Origin: Cololabis saira
Lineage: Eukaryota; Chordata; Actinopteri; Beloniformes; Belonidae
Assembly (NCBI RefSeq): GCF_033807715.1
Contig: NC_084596.1
Coordinates: 39,410,958 to 39,474,957, forward strand
DNA: 64,000 nucleotides
Direction: 5' to 3'
Under the pieces are notes generated by a model, which saw only the letters and a list, made by a program, of their open reading frames with translations, did no database searches and was not told where the DNA came from. Positions 1-22,400 of this stretch are shown in pieces (positions within the stretch are counted from its first letter, which is position 1; each line of letters opens with the position of its first letter). A program made the position numbers and the translations under genes.

Positions 1-10755
<10,755 letters not shown>

Positions 10756-13145
10756 GGAGGGGCGGCAGCAGCAGGACGCTGAGGAAGCAACAGAGACAAA
10801 AACGACAGAAACGAATTCCCCCTCAAAACGCACTAAAGCTCGGTACTTATTTCTGCCAGCTCTTGACTCAGAAACATCATTGACTAGCAAACTGCAAAAC
10901 GAGGACGCCAGGAAAAAGTGATACCGGGGACAAAACGCCTAACCTGCCCCCCCTTTTTTTTTTTCAGTTTCATGCTTTATGACTTTAAAAAATAAGGATG
11001 GAGTTATACCTCACAGTTTTTTGTTTTTCCTCCACTCATAGGAACTCTACAAGTTTAATGGACCTCGGCAACATTGGCCTTTATCTGAACTACGGCAAAT
11101 TTTATTTTTCTTACTTTTTATTCCTGTCATTGCATCTGCAGCCATCAGCATTAGGAGGTGTACCTCACAACCCCCCCCTCCCTTGAGACGAGCCAGCGGT
11201 TTGTTACTACTAATCCTTTAGAAAGTGATGAAGTGATGGGCACAAACCGGGGTAGTGGAACGGCATTAAGCCTGCAGGTCTTCACAGATCTATCGGTTCC
11301 TTCTACAGTTGTGAGAGCCGCGTGAACAGATGGAAACATTTAACACGTTTTCACGAGTAAACTACACGAATGAACTACCTGAAGACATGTAGACATGGCG
11401 TCTCTATTGTTAATAGGAGATTCGACTCCCGAACAGCAGTGTATTCATGTACTTGTCTGCATTCTGCGCACATATTCTTTTTTTTTTTTTGTGTCCATTT
11501 TCTACTGAGCCAAGTACTTTATGTATATCTCCACTACACCGCAGTCTTAGTCACTACTATTCCAGACCTGTACACACAGCACTGATCTCTGCAGTATTTG
11601 TTTCGTCTATCAGTATTACTCTGTGTCCGAGGTTGAGGTTTCCAGCCTTCGTCATCCACCCGAGACAGATGAAGCAGACTTTCTCATAATTAATGATTTT
11701 TTTTTTTGTTTTTTTTGTTTTGGCTTTTAAAAATGCATAAAAACAAAAAAAGGTGTGTAGTGTTCATTTAGCATCCTGTGCTATTACACTATGCAAATGG
11801 TGATGCTAGCATGTACTGTATACTGCCAGAAAAACGATGTCAGAGCGAGTGAAGCGGAGGGGAGCCCGGCCTCTCTGAGTGGAGTTTCCTACAAGACAGT
11901 TTATGGAAGAAAAAACAACGCGCAAAATGCTGCCGTGCAACACTAACGTCTACTTCTTGCCAGCAACTGTGAGAAAAAAAAAACACCTCTGGACCTTGCT
12001 TTTTACTTCTCCTCGTCAGGTTTCCAACTAACTTTTGGAGCTTCGATCTAAGCCATCTATGTAGTGTTGAATATTAACTTTTGATTTGCTTTCGCTGCGA
12101 GTCACAGACGTGTGGCATCTGTGTGAAGAAAAGTAACCAAAGTGATATTTCTCAACCTCCCCAAGTGTCTTGTTCCAGACCCATCCGTGTGATCATGGCC
12201 GCCCCCGTCCCCCCGTCCCCCCCCCTGTGTGTGGAAGTAGTCGTCGCTGCACATGTTCACGTGTAGGAGGTCCACGATGAGTTCAAGCTTTACACAGTGA
12301 TGCATAGGATGAGGGTTTTCCTCCACACCTGAGTCTCTGTGAGAGCAGTTTGTGTTACCTGAACGCCGTTAGGGACTTGGAGGAGTTCAGGAAGCGGACG
12401 CACCATGATGTATGTGCTTCTGTGCGGGATACAGAGCAGTGGGCCGGACCCAAATTAACAAAAACTAAACCCCATGTACGACATAGAAGAATACTCTAAA
12501 TGTTTCCATTTCCCTTTGTACTGGTTATTGTTTTTTTTTGTTTTTTTTTCTTTGTCTTTCTCATCCTGCTTATGCATGAGTTCTGTCTTTTTCTGTCTTT
12601 CTTTTGTCTTTTCTGACCGGATGTTGTTTACTTGAATTTCATGTATAGAAATGATCTTCTTACCTATTTGAGGAACAAAAAGAGTCACAATGAAGATAAT
12701 AGATACTGCTACTACATGTGCAAATGCTTTCCTTGAATAACTACAGAGGTAATATATTTTTGTATTTTTAAATGTTAACAAATTTATATATACAGTACAT
12801 ATAAAACCAAAAAAGAGGCAGCATGCGTCCCATGCAACCATGAAAAAGTCCAGCAGCCATCCATTAGTTGTTGACAGGAGGAGGAGGAGGAGAATGAAGG
12901 ACAAGTCGTCGGAGCCCATCCTCACATCACGTAGACCTCTTGGCCTCAAGTGGAAGTCTGTAAGCACAATAAGTTTGAAGAAAACTACCTTGCATGTTTT
13001 AAAATGAACCAAACTCATGTATTCACCTGTATATATCATAAATCTACTTAAAATAACTTGTTTTAATCATCCTCATATGTCCATGTCTGATAAGAACCTG
13101 TATGTATTCATTTATTGTGCTGTTGAATAAAAACATTTCCCCCAG
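10756..13145 (+). other. pik3ca: pik3ca 3' untranslated region
   Basis: About 2.4 kb without a credible coding frame lies between the stop codon and an AATAAA. No transposon was recognised in it, unlike the introns around it, which fits a transcribed and constrained 3'UTR. The exact cleavage site is inferred. Confidence 0.7.
13126..13131 (+). other. Probable pik3ca polyadenylation signal
   Basis: A canonical AATAAA about 2.37 kb after the stop codon. It is the strongest candidate before repeat-rich DNA resumes; alternative sites were not excluded. Confidence 0.5.
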
Positions 13146-13532
13146 ATGGATTTAATAAGCCATTTTATTGCAAAGGAAGGAAAAAAAAGAAGTCACATTT
13201 TTACATGGTGGTTTACAAAGGTCACAGAAACGGTTCAGAGTGAAACTACTCTCATTATTATTTTTTTTATTGTATTTTTATATTTTCAATCACAAAAAGA
13301 GGGTTATGCTGTACATACATAGAACACAAACCCCCATAAACTCAACTTCCAAAAAAAAAAAAATTAAGTCAGTCAAAGTCCATACACACCAAGACATATT
13401 TCATAGTGCTATAATCATGCCAGATATACTAACCAAAAATTCTACTCATTGCACTAATTGAAAATACCAGATAGTACTACCATATCTCTCATATTAATGA
13501 CTCTGAAATAATAGTTAAATAGTATACACTTA

Positions 13533-14327
13533 GGCCCTGTCCCAATACTACCACTATCCCTAGTTTTCATCCCTAGCCCTAAATTTTGTGCGTTCCCGTG
13601 AGGGTAGTGGTGTCCCAATTCCTCTTTCCACCTAGGGGGAGAGTGAAGAAAACTAGTGTAGTGGCTATGAATCTGTCCCTACGGATCGAGGGATTTCGGA
13701 TCCTCACTAGCTGATCTAGGACCAGAAAAATTTCCCAGAATGCTTTTCGTCGTCATTTGCAGACTGAATCCAAAAAAAAACCATGGCAGACATTTCTTAT
13801 TTTTTAGTCAAAAAAATCAATATTTTGAGTTAGTTTCTGCATAAAAATGCGTTTTGGTTACATTTCTAGTGAGAAATATATATTTTACTTTCATAATATT
13901 CACTCAGTGAATGTACATAATCACTCGTTTGCCCTTTGTTTGCGAAGTCTTTTTCAAACCTCACCAGAAGCTCTTGTCATCGCCGAAAACATCCCAGCAA
14001 ATTTCTTAACAGGCGTTATTTGGATAAACTGAGCCCAGGTTGGGGATTTTAACAGTTACTTTTACGCCTGAAGAAATATTAAAACTTAATAAAGTGGCAT
14101 ATTAACAGCGCTACAGCTGAAATTAAAACAGCTTTTGGTTCTCAGCTTCCTGATTTTAGGGGTGGTGCTGAAAGTAGGGGTAGTGGGAGTATTGGGACAG
14201 AACCCTGGGAAGATTTCAAGTGCCCTAAAATCTGTGGCTTCTTTTTTAGGGGTAGTGGTAGTGAGGGAGGGCTAGTGGTAGAAAGTAGGACTAGTGGAAG
14301 AAAGTAGGGGGTGTATTGGGATTGGCC
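13533..14327. mobile_element. Inverted-repeat element with CTTA/TTA flanks
   Basis: Ends ggccctgtcccaatactacc and gtattgggattggcc are inverted and flanked by CTTA on each side (13529-13532, 14328-14331). Arms are built of ctaccactatcccta-like motifs. A TTA duplication would fit a PIF/Harbinger type; this is an inference. No transposase. Confidence 0.75.
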
Positions 14328-14331
14328 CTTA

Positions 14332-15060
14332 ATGTCATTATTTTCCTATCCTAAATTGGGGCTGGTCCGAGAACCAAAATGATGTCCAAACATATCCCCT
14401 CAAAACAAAACTCATTATTTTCTAAGAAAACTAAACTCAAGACGCGTAAAGGTTGGAGGAAGTGGTCCGTGCAGCACAACTAGCTCTTCACCCGCAGCGG
14501 TTTTCTGCTTAAAACCCGAGCCGACGGCCCCCCGCACCTGCTGGTCAACGTGTTAGACTAGTAGTTCTTTTACTGCATCCTCAGGTTTGACTTCCACCAT
14601 TACAAGTTGTGTTTATCATTTTCTTTTTTTTATTGTTTATTTGGAAAGGACAAGTAGATAAAACGGTACAGCAATATTCAAGTAAATGAAAATGAATGTC
14701 CTTCCAGTTTTGTTTGTTTAAGTCCTGAAAACTAACGTTTCACAGCATTTGTGGAGGGAAAACAGCAATGGGAGGTGAATCCTCCTCCTTAGAACCGCAT
14801 CAGAAAGACGTCTTGAATAAACAGAGGCTCCCACATTAACCTGGATAAGACTCTGATACAATACAACTCAGTTTAACTGTTTACATGAACTATGAACAGA
14901 AATCAGGGGTCACCTGCCGCTGCTGTTGTGGAATTAATCTTAAAACCCAGTCAAAGGTTAAATCAACGATAAAATCTGCTATCATGGGGGTGATAAATAC
15001 GATCCAGTTATTCCAAATTTAGTAAAATATGTCCCGTTGTGTTTTTAGTTGGAAGGTCAG
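14332..15060. other. Intergenic, nothing recognised
   Basis: Non-coding sequence between the pik3ca and kcnmb3 tails; no gene or bounded element seen. Confidence 0.4.
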
Positions 15061-15069
15061 CTTTTCCAT

Positions 15070-15240
15070 CCTAAAAATCTCTAAGGCAAGGCAAGTTTAT
15101 TTGTACAGCACAATTCAACACAAGGTAATTCAAAGTGCTTTACATCAACGTTAAAAGCAGCAAGACACAATTAAAACATAAATAACAAATAAAATGAAGT
15201 AAAATGATAAAAAAGAGGTAAAATAATAAAAAGCACAAGT
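15070..15240. repeat. Dispersed repeat C (gcaaggcaagtttatttgta)
   Basis: Contains aattcaacacaaggtaattc and aaagtgctttacatcaacg. The inverted counterpart is at 17410-17574. It is probably a short retroelement or a LINE 3' end; the class is uncertain. Confidence 0.55.
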
Positions 15241-15421
15241 TGTTAAAAAGTAAGGGCAGTAGAGTACAGACAGTACATCTCATTCTTAAAATTGCAAGAA
15301 TTACGTTTCTATACGGTCAAAATGTACAAAGACCGGGTCAAATACAGTATTACAAAAGTAATCTGTGCCGATTCATGCGGTGAATCAAACCAATTTGACA
15401 ATTCTACGTTTATGTCTACGT

Positions 15422-15918
15422 CAGGGGTCAGCAACCCGCTCTAGAGCCGCTCTAGTGGCTCCTTGGAGCTTTTTCAAAAATGTTTGACCTTTTTTTTCTT
15501 TTTTTTCCCTTTTTTTTCCTTTTTTCTTCTTTTTTTCCTTTTTTTTCTCTTCTTTTCTTCCTTTTTCCTTTCCTTTTTAATCTCGATATTTTGACTTTTT
15601 TCTCAACATTTTGACTTTTATCGACATTTCGACTTTTGTCTCAAGATTGTACTTCAACATTAATCTTGACATTTCGACTTTTTTCTCCAAATTTCAACTT
15701 TTTTCACAACATTTCGACTTTTTTCTCGACATTTGGACTTTTTTCTTGAGGTGCATTATGAAAAAAAAAAATCTTCTCCCAGTTATAACTAATATAGAAA
15801 CATGCATTCATTCTAAGGCTTATACAAGACTTTTCATTTTTTGCAGCTCCAGACATATTTGTTTTTTGTGTTTTTGGTCCAATATGGCTCTTTCAACATT
15901 TTGGGTTGCCGACCGCTG
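15422..15918. mobile_element. hAT-type element (caggggtcagcaaccc family)
   Basis: Exact 8-bp duplication gtctacgt (15414-15421, 15919-15926). Ends caggggtcagcaaccc and gggttgccgaccgctg. The interior has runs of a roughly 20-bp tcgacatttcgactttttt unit. Second copy at 18888-19505. Confidence 0.9.
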
Positions 15919-16065
15919 GTCTACGTCTATTCTATTAAGGTAATACCAATCCAGTCCTCTAGAGTAGCTGGGGTTAGAGTTAACCATCTCCTGGTAATTG
16001 CTTTCTTACTTGCCATTACGAGCATTTGGACCAATTTTATCTCTCGCCTACATTCCAAAAAAGTG

Positions 16066-16071
16066 TTTATT
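16066..16071 (-). other. Possible kcnmb3 polyadenylation signal
   Basis: AATAAA on the minus strand 33 nt after the stop codon. Using it would give a very short 3'UTR, so a distal site is equally possible. Confidence 0.3.
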
Positions 16072-16103
16072 ATTTTGTATGCTATGGCATAAACATGGAC
16101 GTG

Positions 16104-16457
16104 TCACGGCGGAGAGTTGGCACTGGACCTTCTCAGGAGGCGGTACAGTTTTCCGTGAGCGCATGTGGCCGTGGGCCCGGCGGCGTGGCCGCCCGGCTCG
16201 GGGGACAGGTGGGCCATGTCCTGGGTCAGCTTCACCAGGCCCACGATCAGAGCCCCCCCGCCCAGCATCAGGCAGGGCCACAGCAGCCCCAGCAGGACCC
16301 CCCCCAGGGTGTACGTCTGCTGCACGATGGCGCGGCCCCCGCCGTCGCTCAGGCACGTGGAGTTGGCTCCCAGCTGGCTCTCCAAGCTGCTTCTCACTTT
16401 CTGCACTTCCTCCTGGAGACGCTTTCTGTCCATTTGACATTTTGGTATGTAAAAGCA
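16104..16457 (-). CDS. kcnmb3: kcnmb3 coding exon 3 (loop end, TM2, C-terminus)
   Basis: Follows a tttcacag acceptor. It opens CFYIPKCQMDRKRL, continues through TM2 (LLGLLWPCLMLGGGALIVGL) and stops after SSANSPP. The segment between is GC-rich and open in several frames, but only this frame joins in phase to exon 2. Confidence 0.92.
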   Translation of the reverse strand, partial: CFYIPKCQMDRKRLQEEVQKVRSSLESQLGANSTCLSDGGGRAIVQQTYTLGGVLLGLLWPCLMLGGGALIVGLVKLTQDMAHLSPEPGGHAAGPTATCAHGKLYRLLRRSSANSPP

Positions 16458-19400
16458 CTGTGAAAGACAAATATATGGATGTAAGTGTTGGCTTTCTTAC
16501 ATGAGTGGTGTGTTACGGTCAGCAACACGGACTTGATGTAGTTTCTGTAGTTTGTCTTAATGTTAATTATCTGTTTTAATTTGTACGTACTAGGGCAATG
16601 TGCAATGCAACACGCACTTTGTACTGTATGTCACACAACTTGGATACTCTCAGTACCATAATATTACCATCGCTGGTATTTCATTATTGTACTATGCATT
16701 TTTTGCTCAAGTCAATTTAAACTCAAGTCAATTTAGATACAATCCATACTGCTTTTAAATGCTGCTAAATATATTTTGCTACTATGTATCTTTTATGTTT
16801 GTTCCCTTGTTTGATTGTAATGTTTGACTGAGTTGTTTTTATGTTTTCTGTGGGGACTGCGGGTGGAAACTAGCATTCCTGCTAAAATCCGGTGTATTTA
16901 CAGTAGTGCATATTAATGTAGTGTTCATTAATATGCATTGTCCCGTCTAAAATAAACTTTGATTTGGTTTGATAACAATCACTTGCTGCTCTGGGACTGA
17001 AAAGATACTTAAACAAGTAATTTTATGACTTCTCCTGAGGATTGTAGCCAACGGTTTGTGACACAATAGGATAGAATAAGCATGATTTTACATCTATGTT
17101 CACAGCGGTTAGTTTAGGGGGCAGAGCCACGTTGACCGGCTGACTCCACCCCTTTAAAACTGTCTGTCAACATTTGTTCTTTGGTTCTTTTAAATGGAGT
17201 AGCTTTGAGCTAGCCGCTTCAGGCGTATGTGAAGTTGGGTGGAGGTAGAGCCATTTCAAGTCTGGGTCTGTGATGTCACACCACCCCCCAAATCTGAATG
17301 TTTCACAATGGAAATGACCCAAAGTCACGGGTTTGTGTATTCTGGTGGGTCGTGACTCAGGTCAATCCTCTGAAGCACAATGTATGAATCTTGCACAATA
17401 AATCTCCTAACAACTTGTGCTTTTTATTATTTTACTTCTTTTCTTATCATTTTATTTCATTTTATTTGTTATTTACTGTTTAATTGTGTCTTGACACTTT
17501 TAATGTTGATGTAAAGCACTTTGAATTACCTTGTGTTGAATTGTGCTATACAAATAAACTTGCCTTGCCTTATAATCATTTGCCCTCAGATTCCTGCAAC
17601 TAAACTTGGATGTACATTCCAATAAAGGTTAGGATAAATGATAACATGCCTCTGAAGTTTGACTTTTTGCACCATTACAATACTTATAGGCAACTAGTCA
17701 TCATATCTCCTGCTCTCTGAAACACATGTTAATGCTCAATAGTACACATATATGCTTCTTTAATATATTTGCATTATACTAAGATGCATTCATTTTCAAT
17801 GGCTTTTGTCCTTAATGGCTTTTCCCCCTTACATTACTTTTACTTTTATACTTTAAGTAGTTTTGAAACCAGTACTTTTATACGTTTACTTGAGTAAAAA
17901 ACTTGAGTTGATACTTCAACTTCTACAGGAGTATTTTTAAACTCTAGTATCTATACTTCTACCTGAGTAATGAATGTGAATACTTTTGACACCTCTGCTG
18001 AACAGCATGTAAACTCAGACAAGTGATTGGGTCTTCTGGATGTCTTTATCTGATACGATCAGAAATCTGATTTCTTTCTTTTCTTTTCTTTCTGCTGCAT
18101 GTAAACTGAGTGAAGTTCAAGGACATGACATCTTACAGGTCTGGAGTTCTCTAGGACAGCGATGATCCTTCCTTGGCAGTCAGCGGCTCACACAGGCCTC
18201 AGAGCTGATTTGGACCGCTTTGTTCATACAAGGCATAGACAACAGAATCCCTGAACTTGGAAGCTGCTATAAATCCCTACCTCGGTACCGAGGAGGACAG
18301 ATTCCTCGTCAAAGTGGAGCAGAACCCCCCAGCTGGAGTGGTTGAGGTTAACGGTGGCCCTGAGGCACGGCGCTGTGCTCACACCTCTGCAGTCCACCCA
18401 CTCTTCCAGGATGTGGGTCTGCAGCAGCACGCAGCTCACCTCCTGCCAGGAGCTGCAGACAACCAGGGGGAGAGGTTAGAGAGGCCGGGAACAGGCTCCC
18501 AGCAGGCACCGCTCACCGCCACGGAGTCCTGGAGGAACAATACTGTACACCGCTATTGAAACTAATTACATGATTAACAGTGAAATTCTTTGGAGGATTA
18601 GAAACAACACATCATACAGCATAATGGGCCATACAATAATCAGCACCTTAACTTGAGATGTGATGGCGTTATTTGTTTAATTTGCCGAACCAGCTAGTCG
18701 CATCCTGTTCTGGTATTTCACTGATGGGCCTACAACACCTCCAAAGATAAGATAAGATAATCCTTTATTACTCCCTTAATGGGGAAACTCACCTTTTAGC
18801 AGCAGTACACTTAACACACACATGCAGGAACGGGGGTAAGTAAGTTAGTAAGTAAGTAAAAAATATATATAATTACAAGATCTAGACCAGGGGCAACCCG
18901 CGGCTCTAGAGCCGCATGCGGCTCTTTAGCGCCGCCCTAGTGGCTACTGGAGCTATTTCAAAAATGTTTGACTTTTTTTTTCAATTTTTTCTTCTTTTTT
19001 TCTCTTTTTTCTTCCTTTTTCCTTTTTTAATCTCGACATTTCGACTTTTTTTCTTGAAATTTTGACTTTTTTCTTGACATTTTGACTTTTTTCTCAAGAT
19101 TGTACTTCAACATAAATCTCAACATTTCGACTTTTTTCACAAAATTTTGACTTTTTTCTCGACATTTCGACTTTTTTCTTGAAATTTCGACTTTTTTCTC
19201 GACATTTCGACTTTATTTACGAAATTGACTTTTTTTCTCAACATTTCGACTTCTTTCTCAAAATTGTACTTCAACATTAATCTTGACATTTCAACTTTTT
19301 TCTTGAAATTTAGACTTTTTTCTCTTTTTTCTAATGAAAAAAAAAATCTTCCCCCAGTCATAACTAATATAGAAACATGCAACATGTGTTGCCTTCATTC

Positions 19401-22400
19401 TAAGGCTGATACAAGACTTTTCATTTTTTGCGGCTCCAGACATATTTGTTTTTTGTGTTTTTGGTCCAATATGGCTCTTTCAACATTTTGGGTTGCAGAC
19501 CTCTGATATAGACAGTATATACATTGGGATGGAAATAAAAGTAGTGCGAAGGAAAAAAACAGTGCAAAAAAGCAGGTAGAATGAGTGTGAGGTAGACAGA
19601 CAGATATTGCATAGATATTGCACATCTTGTTATTGCACATGTTATTTATTGTCCGTTAACTACGGTGATCAGGCCTGGTTTTAGAGTCTGATGGCAGCGG
19701 GGAGGAAGGACCTGCGATGTCTCTCAGTGACGCATCTCAGGTGACGAAGCCGGTCACTGATGGAGCTCTCCAGGGCTCTGACAGTTTCATGAAGGGGGTG
19801 GGAGACATTTAGGTTTGCCACCCGTCCCTTTAAATACGGAATTGTTACGTAATTGGGAATTAAAAGTTGCGTTCCGTATTGAACCAATAAGGACATATAT
19901 TATGCTCTTATTTATTGATGTCATAATATGCAGGTGGAGGTCGGAAAATTAGAATATATTGCAAAACTTCATTCGTAGTAAATTCAACTAAAGGTGTAAC
20001 AAATATATTATTTCCCATTACATTCAAAGTGAGATATTTCAAGCCTTTATTTGTTATAATTTTGGTGATTATGGCTTTTGAAAAATAAAATAATAAATAT
20101 AAAATATAATATAAATATAAAAAATCTCTATATTATGAAATCAATAAACAATTGAATCATCAAAATTATAACAAATAAAGGTTTAACATACTGTATCTTG
20201 CTTTGCATGTAATGAGACTATGTAATGTATTAGTTTCACCTTTTAAAAATTGAATTATTGAAATAAATTAACTTTTACACCATATTCTTCACCTGTATCT
20301 ATATTCTACATCTGGGCTGATGTGGACATACATAGCATAGGAGGCTATTTCAGTTGCTAGTATGGTTGTCTGTCTGTACAGTCATGCAAGTTCAATGCTA
20401 TTAAAGCACTTTAAACTTTAAATCAAAGCATTTAGTTTTTTAATATAAAATAAATACATTTCTATGCAGTTTAGAAGTTTTGGGGATGTCCCTTTTTTTG
20501 GCACCTGCACTGCTGAAACGGGGCGTCCCTTATTTCTATTTCAGAAAGGTGGTGACCCTAGAGACATTGTCCATGATGGAGGACAGCTTAGCCACCATCC
20601 TCCTCTCCCCCACCACCTCCACAGGACCGAGACTGCAGCCCAGGACAGAGCCGGCTTTCCTCACCACCTTGTCCAGTCTCTTCCTCCCTGCTGCTGTGAT
20701 GCTGCTGCTCCAGCAGACCACCCCATAGAAGATGGCCGACGCCACCACAGAGTCATAGAAGGTCCTCAGGAGGCCGTCCCTCACTCCAAAGGACCTCAGT
20801 CTGCGCAGCAGGTGGAGTCGGCTTTGGCCTTTCTTGTACAGAGCCTGAGTTTTTACAGTCCAGTCCAGTTTTTTGTTGAGGTGAACACCCAGGTACTTGT
20901 AAGAGTCCACTATCTCTATGTCCGTTCCCTGGATGTTCACCGGCGAGGGGGGGACTTTGCGCCGGTGGAAGTCCGCCACCAGCTCCTTTGTTTTCCCAGC
21001 ATTAATCTGGAGGCGGTTCCGCTGGCACCAGTCCACGAATCTGTGGTTCAGTTCTCGGTTCTCCCTCTCATCTCCGTCGTTGATGAGACCGACAATGGCG
21101 GAGTCATCCCAGAACTTCTGGAGGTGGCCGTTTGTGGAGGTCCAAAAACCAACATCTGGCATCCCAAGCGTACCCTCCTCCTCGTTAACTCCTTCCTGTC
21201 TTAGTCACTTGATAGCTAAGAGTGTCACGGCCTTGAGGTGTAGTTGTTAGGAATCTGATGGTTCATTTGTGCGGTCCAGCTCCGCTGGCAGAGGCCCAGA
21301 TCATGTCCACGTGTTTCTCTAAGCGTACGGCTTGCTTGACGATGCTTGGGGGCCTTTCCACAGTACCATAGATCATGATCTGTGCTCATTAGGTGAGTAG
21401 GCGAGTTTTGTGTTTGGATTCTGCGTCTAGCGGGCCTAATTATCTTCTTGTAGACGGAAGTTTTTGAGTTTTGCTGCTTGTACGAAGACTGAGGTGCCAG
21501 ATGTGTGGGAAGTAAGGGTTCTCTTGATAGTTCCTATAGGAAATGTGTCCGTCGTTAAAGAATCAGACTGTCTGGTGACGAGTAAAGTAGCCGTTACGCC
21601 GGGATAGGACCGGTTTGACTGTGCTGTGATGGATCGTCTCCATTTCCTGGTCATGTGAATTGGAAACACATTGTTGTCAGTCCTGCAGATGACGCCAGAA
21701 TGGAGTTATTCATCTGTCCTAAACCCTCAGGATCAGTCCGGATCAGGCCGGGTCAGTTTCTTTTGCTGCAGGTTCATGGGGTTGTCCGTGGGTCCCTCTT
21801 TTAGCCTGTGCGACATTAGCAACAACAAGTTTGCTCCCAAATCAGACCACTTGCTGTTACATGTCAGCCAGCTCTCCCATCTTAACCTAAACCCGAGAGC
21901 TCATGTGGTTTTCCTCCCCGCCTTAGTCAGCAGTCGCTTGTTGTCTTGAGAGTCAGTCGGGATCGTTTTCAGCCTCATTTTCACTGCACTTGTGAGAAAA
22001 TGTTCCCTGAAGTGTGCGTGCGATGCCTCCACCGCACCACTCACATAAAGGCAGATGCCCTTGAAGCAACACAGACGCTCGGGCCTCTTTATCTATGGAC
22101 TGATTGACCTTTCCATCATTTTAACCTTGGTAATGGGACATTTACAGACCCTCACAGCCCACATCAGATGTGGAAGCAGTTCCGTCTTTCAGAGAGGTGA
22201 TATCAGCGCTGGCCTACGGGGCCGTGTACTAGGGGCCGACGCTGCAGCATGTCAGAGTTATCTCGGCAGGCGTTAATACGCTTGACCTCATAGGTCGCTT
22301 CAAAAGCATCGGGATGAGGAAGTAAAAGCCAGCAGGTGTCCGGTGCTGGGAGAGACCGACCAGAGAGGAAAGGAATGAAACAAAAACAAAGGTCTTTCTT

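Larger units (their letters stand above)
18752..21162 (-). mobile_element. LINE (L2/jockey-like) remnant, reverse transcriptase C-terminal half and 3' end
   Basis: On the minus strand, 21162-20561 reads as reverse transcriptase from the catalytic-motif region (DDSAIVGLINDG) through LQINAGKTKELVADF, YKYLGVHLNKKLDW and SVVASAIFYGVVCWSSS to KLSSIMDNVS. The frame resumes at 19801-19681 with HPLHETVRALESSISDRLRH and RRSFLPAAIRL, then a 3' tail ending in gataa-type repeats near 18752. Two hAT-type elements interrupt it (19810-20560 and 18888-19505). The N-terminal half is missing. The clade is inferred from resemblance only. Confidence 0.8.

Noticed and set aside
15998..16504. Overlapping long frames on both strands at the kcnmb3 last exon
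   Set aside because: Only the minus-strand frame ending at 16104 joins exon 2 in phase and matches BK beta subunits; the rest are GC-driven shadows.
20464..21204. 246-codon plus-strand frame
   Set aside because: Antisense to LINE reverse transcriptase, and it crosses a transposon boundary at 20560.
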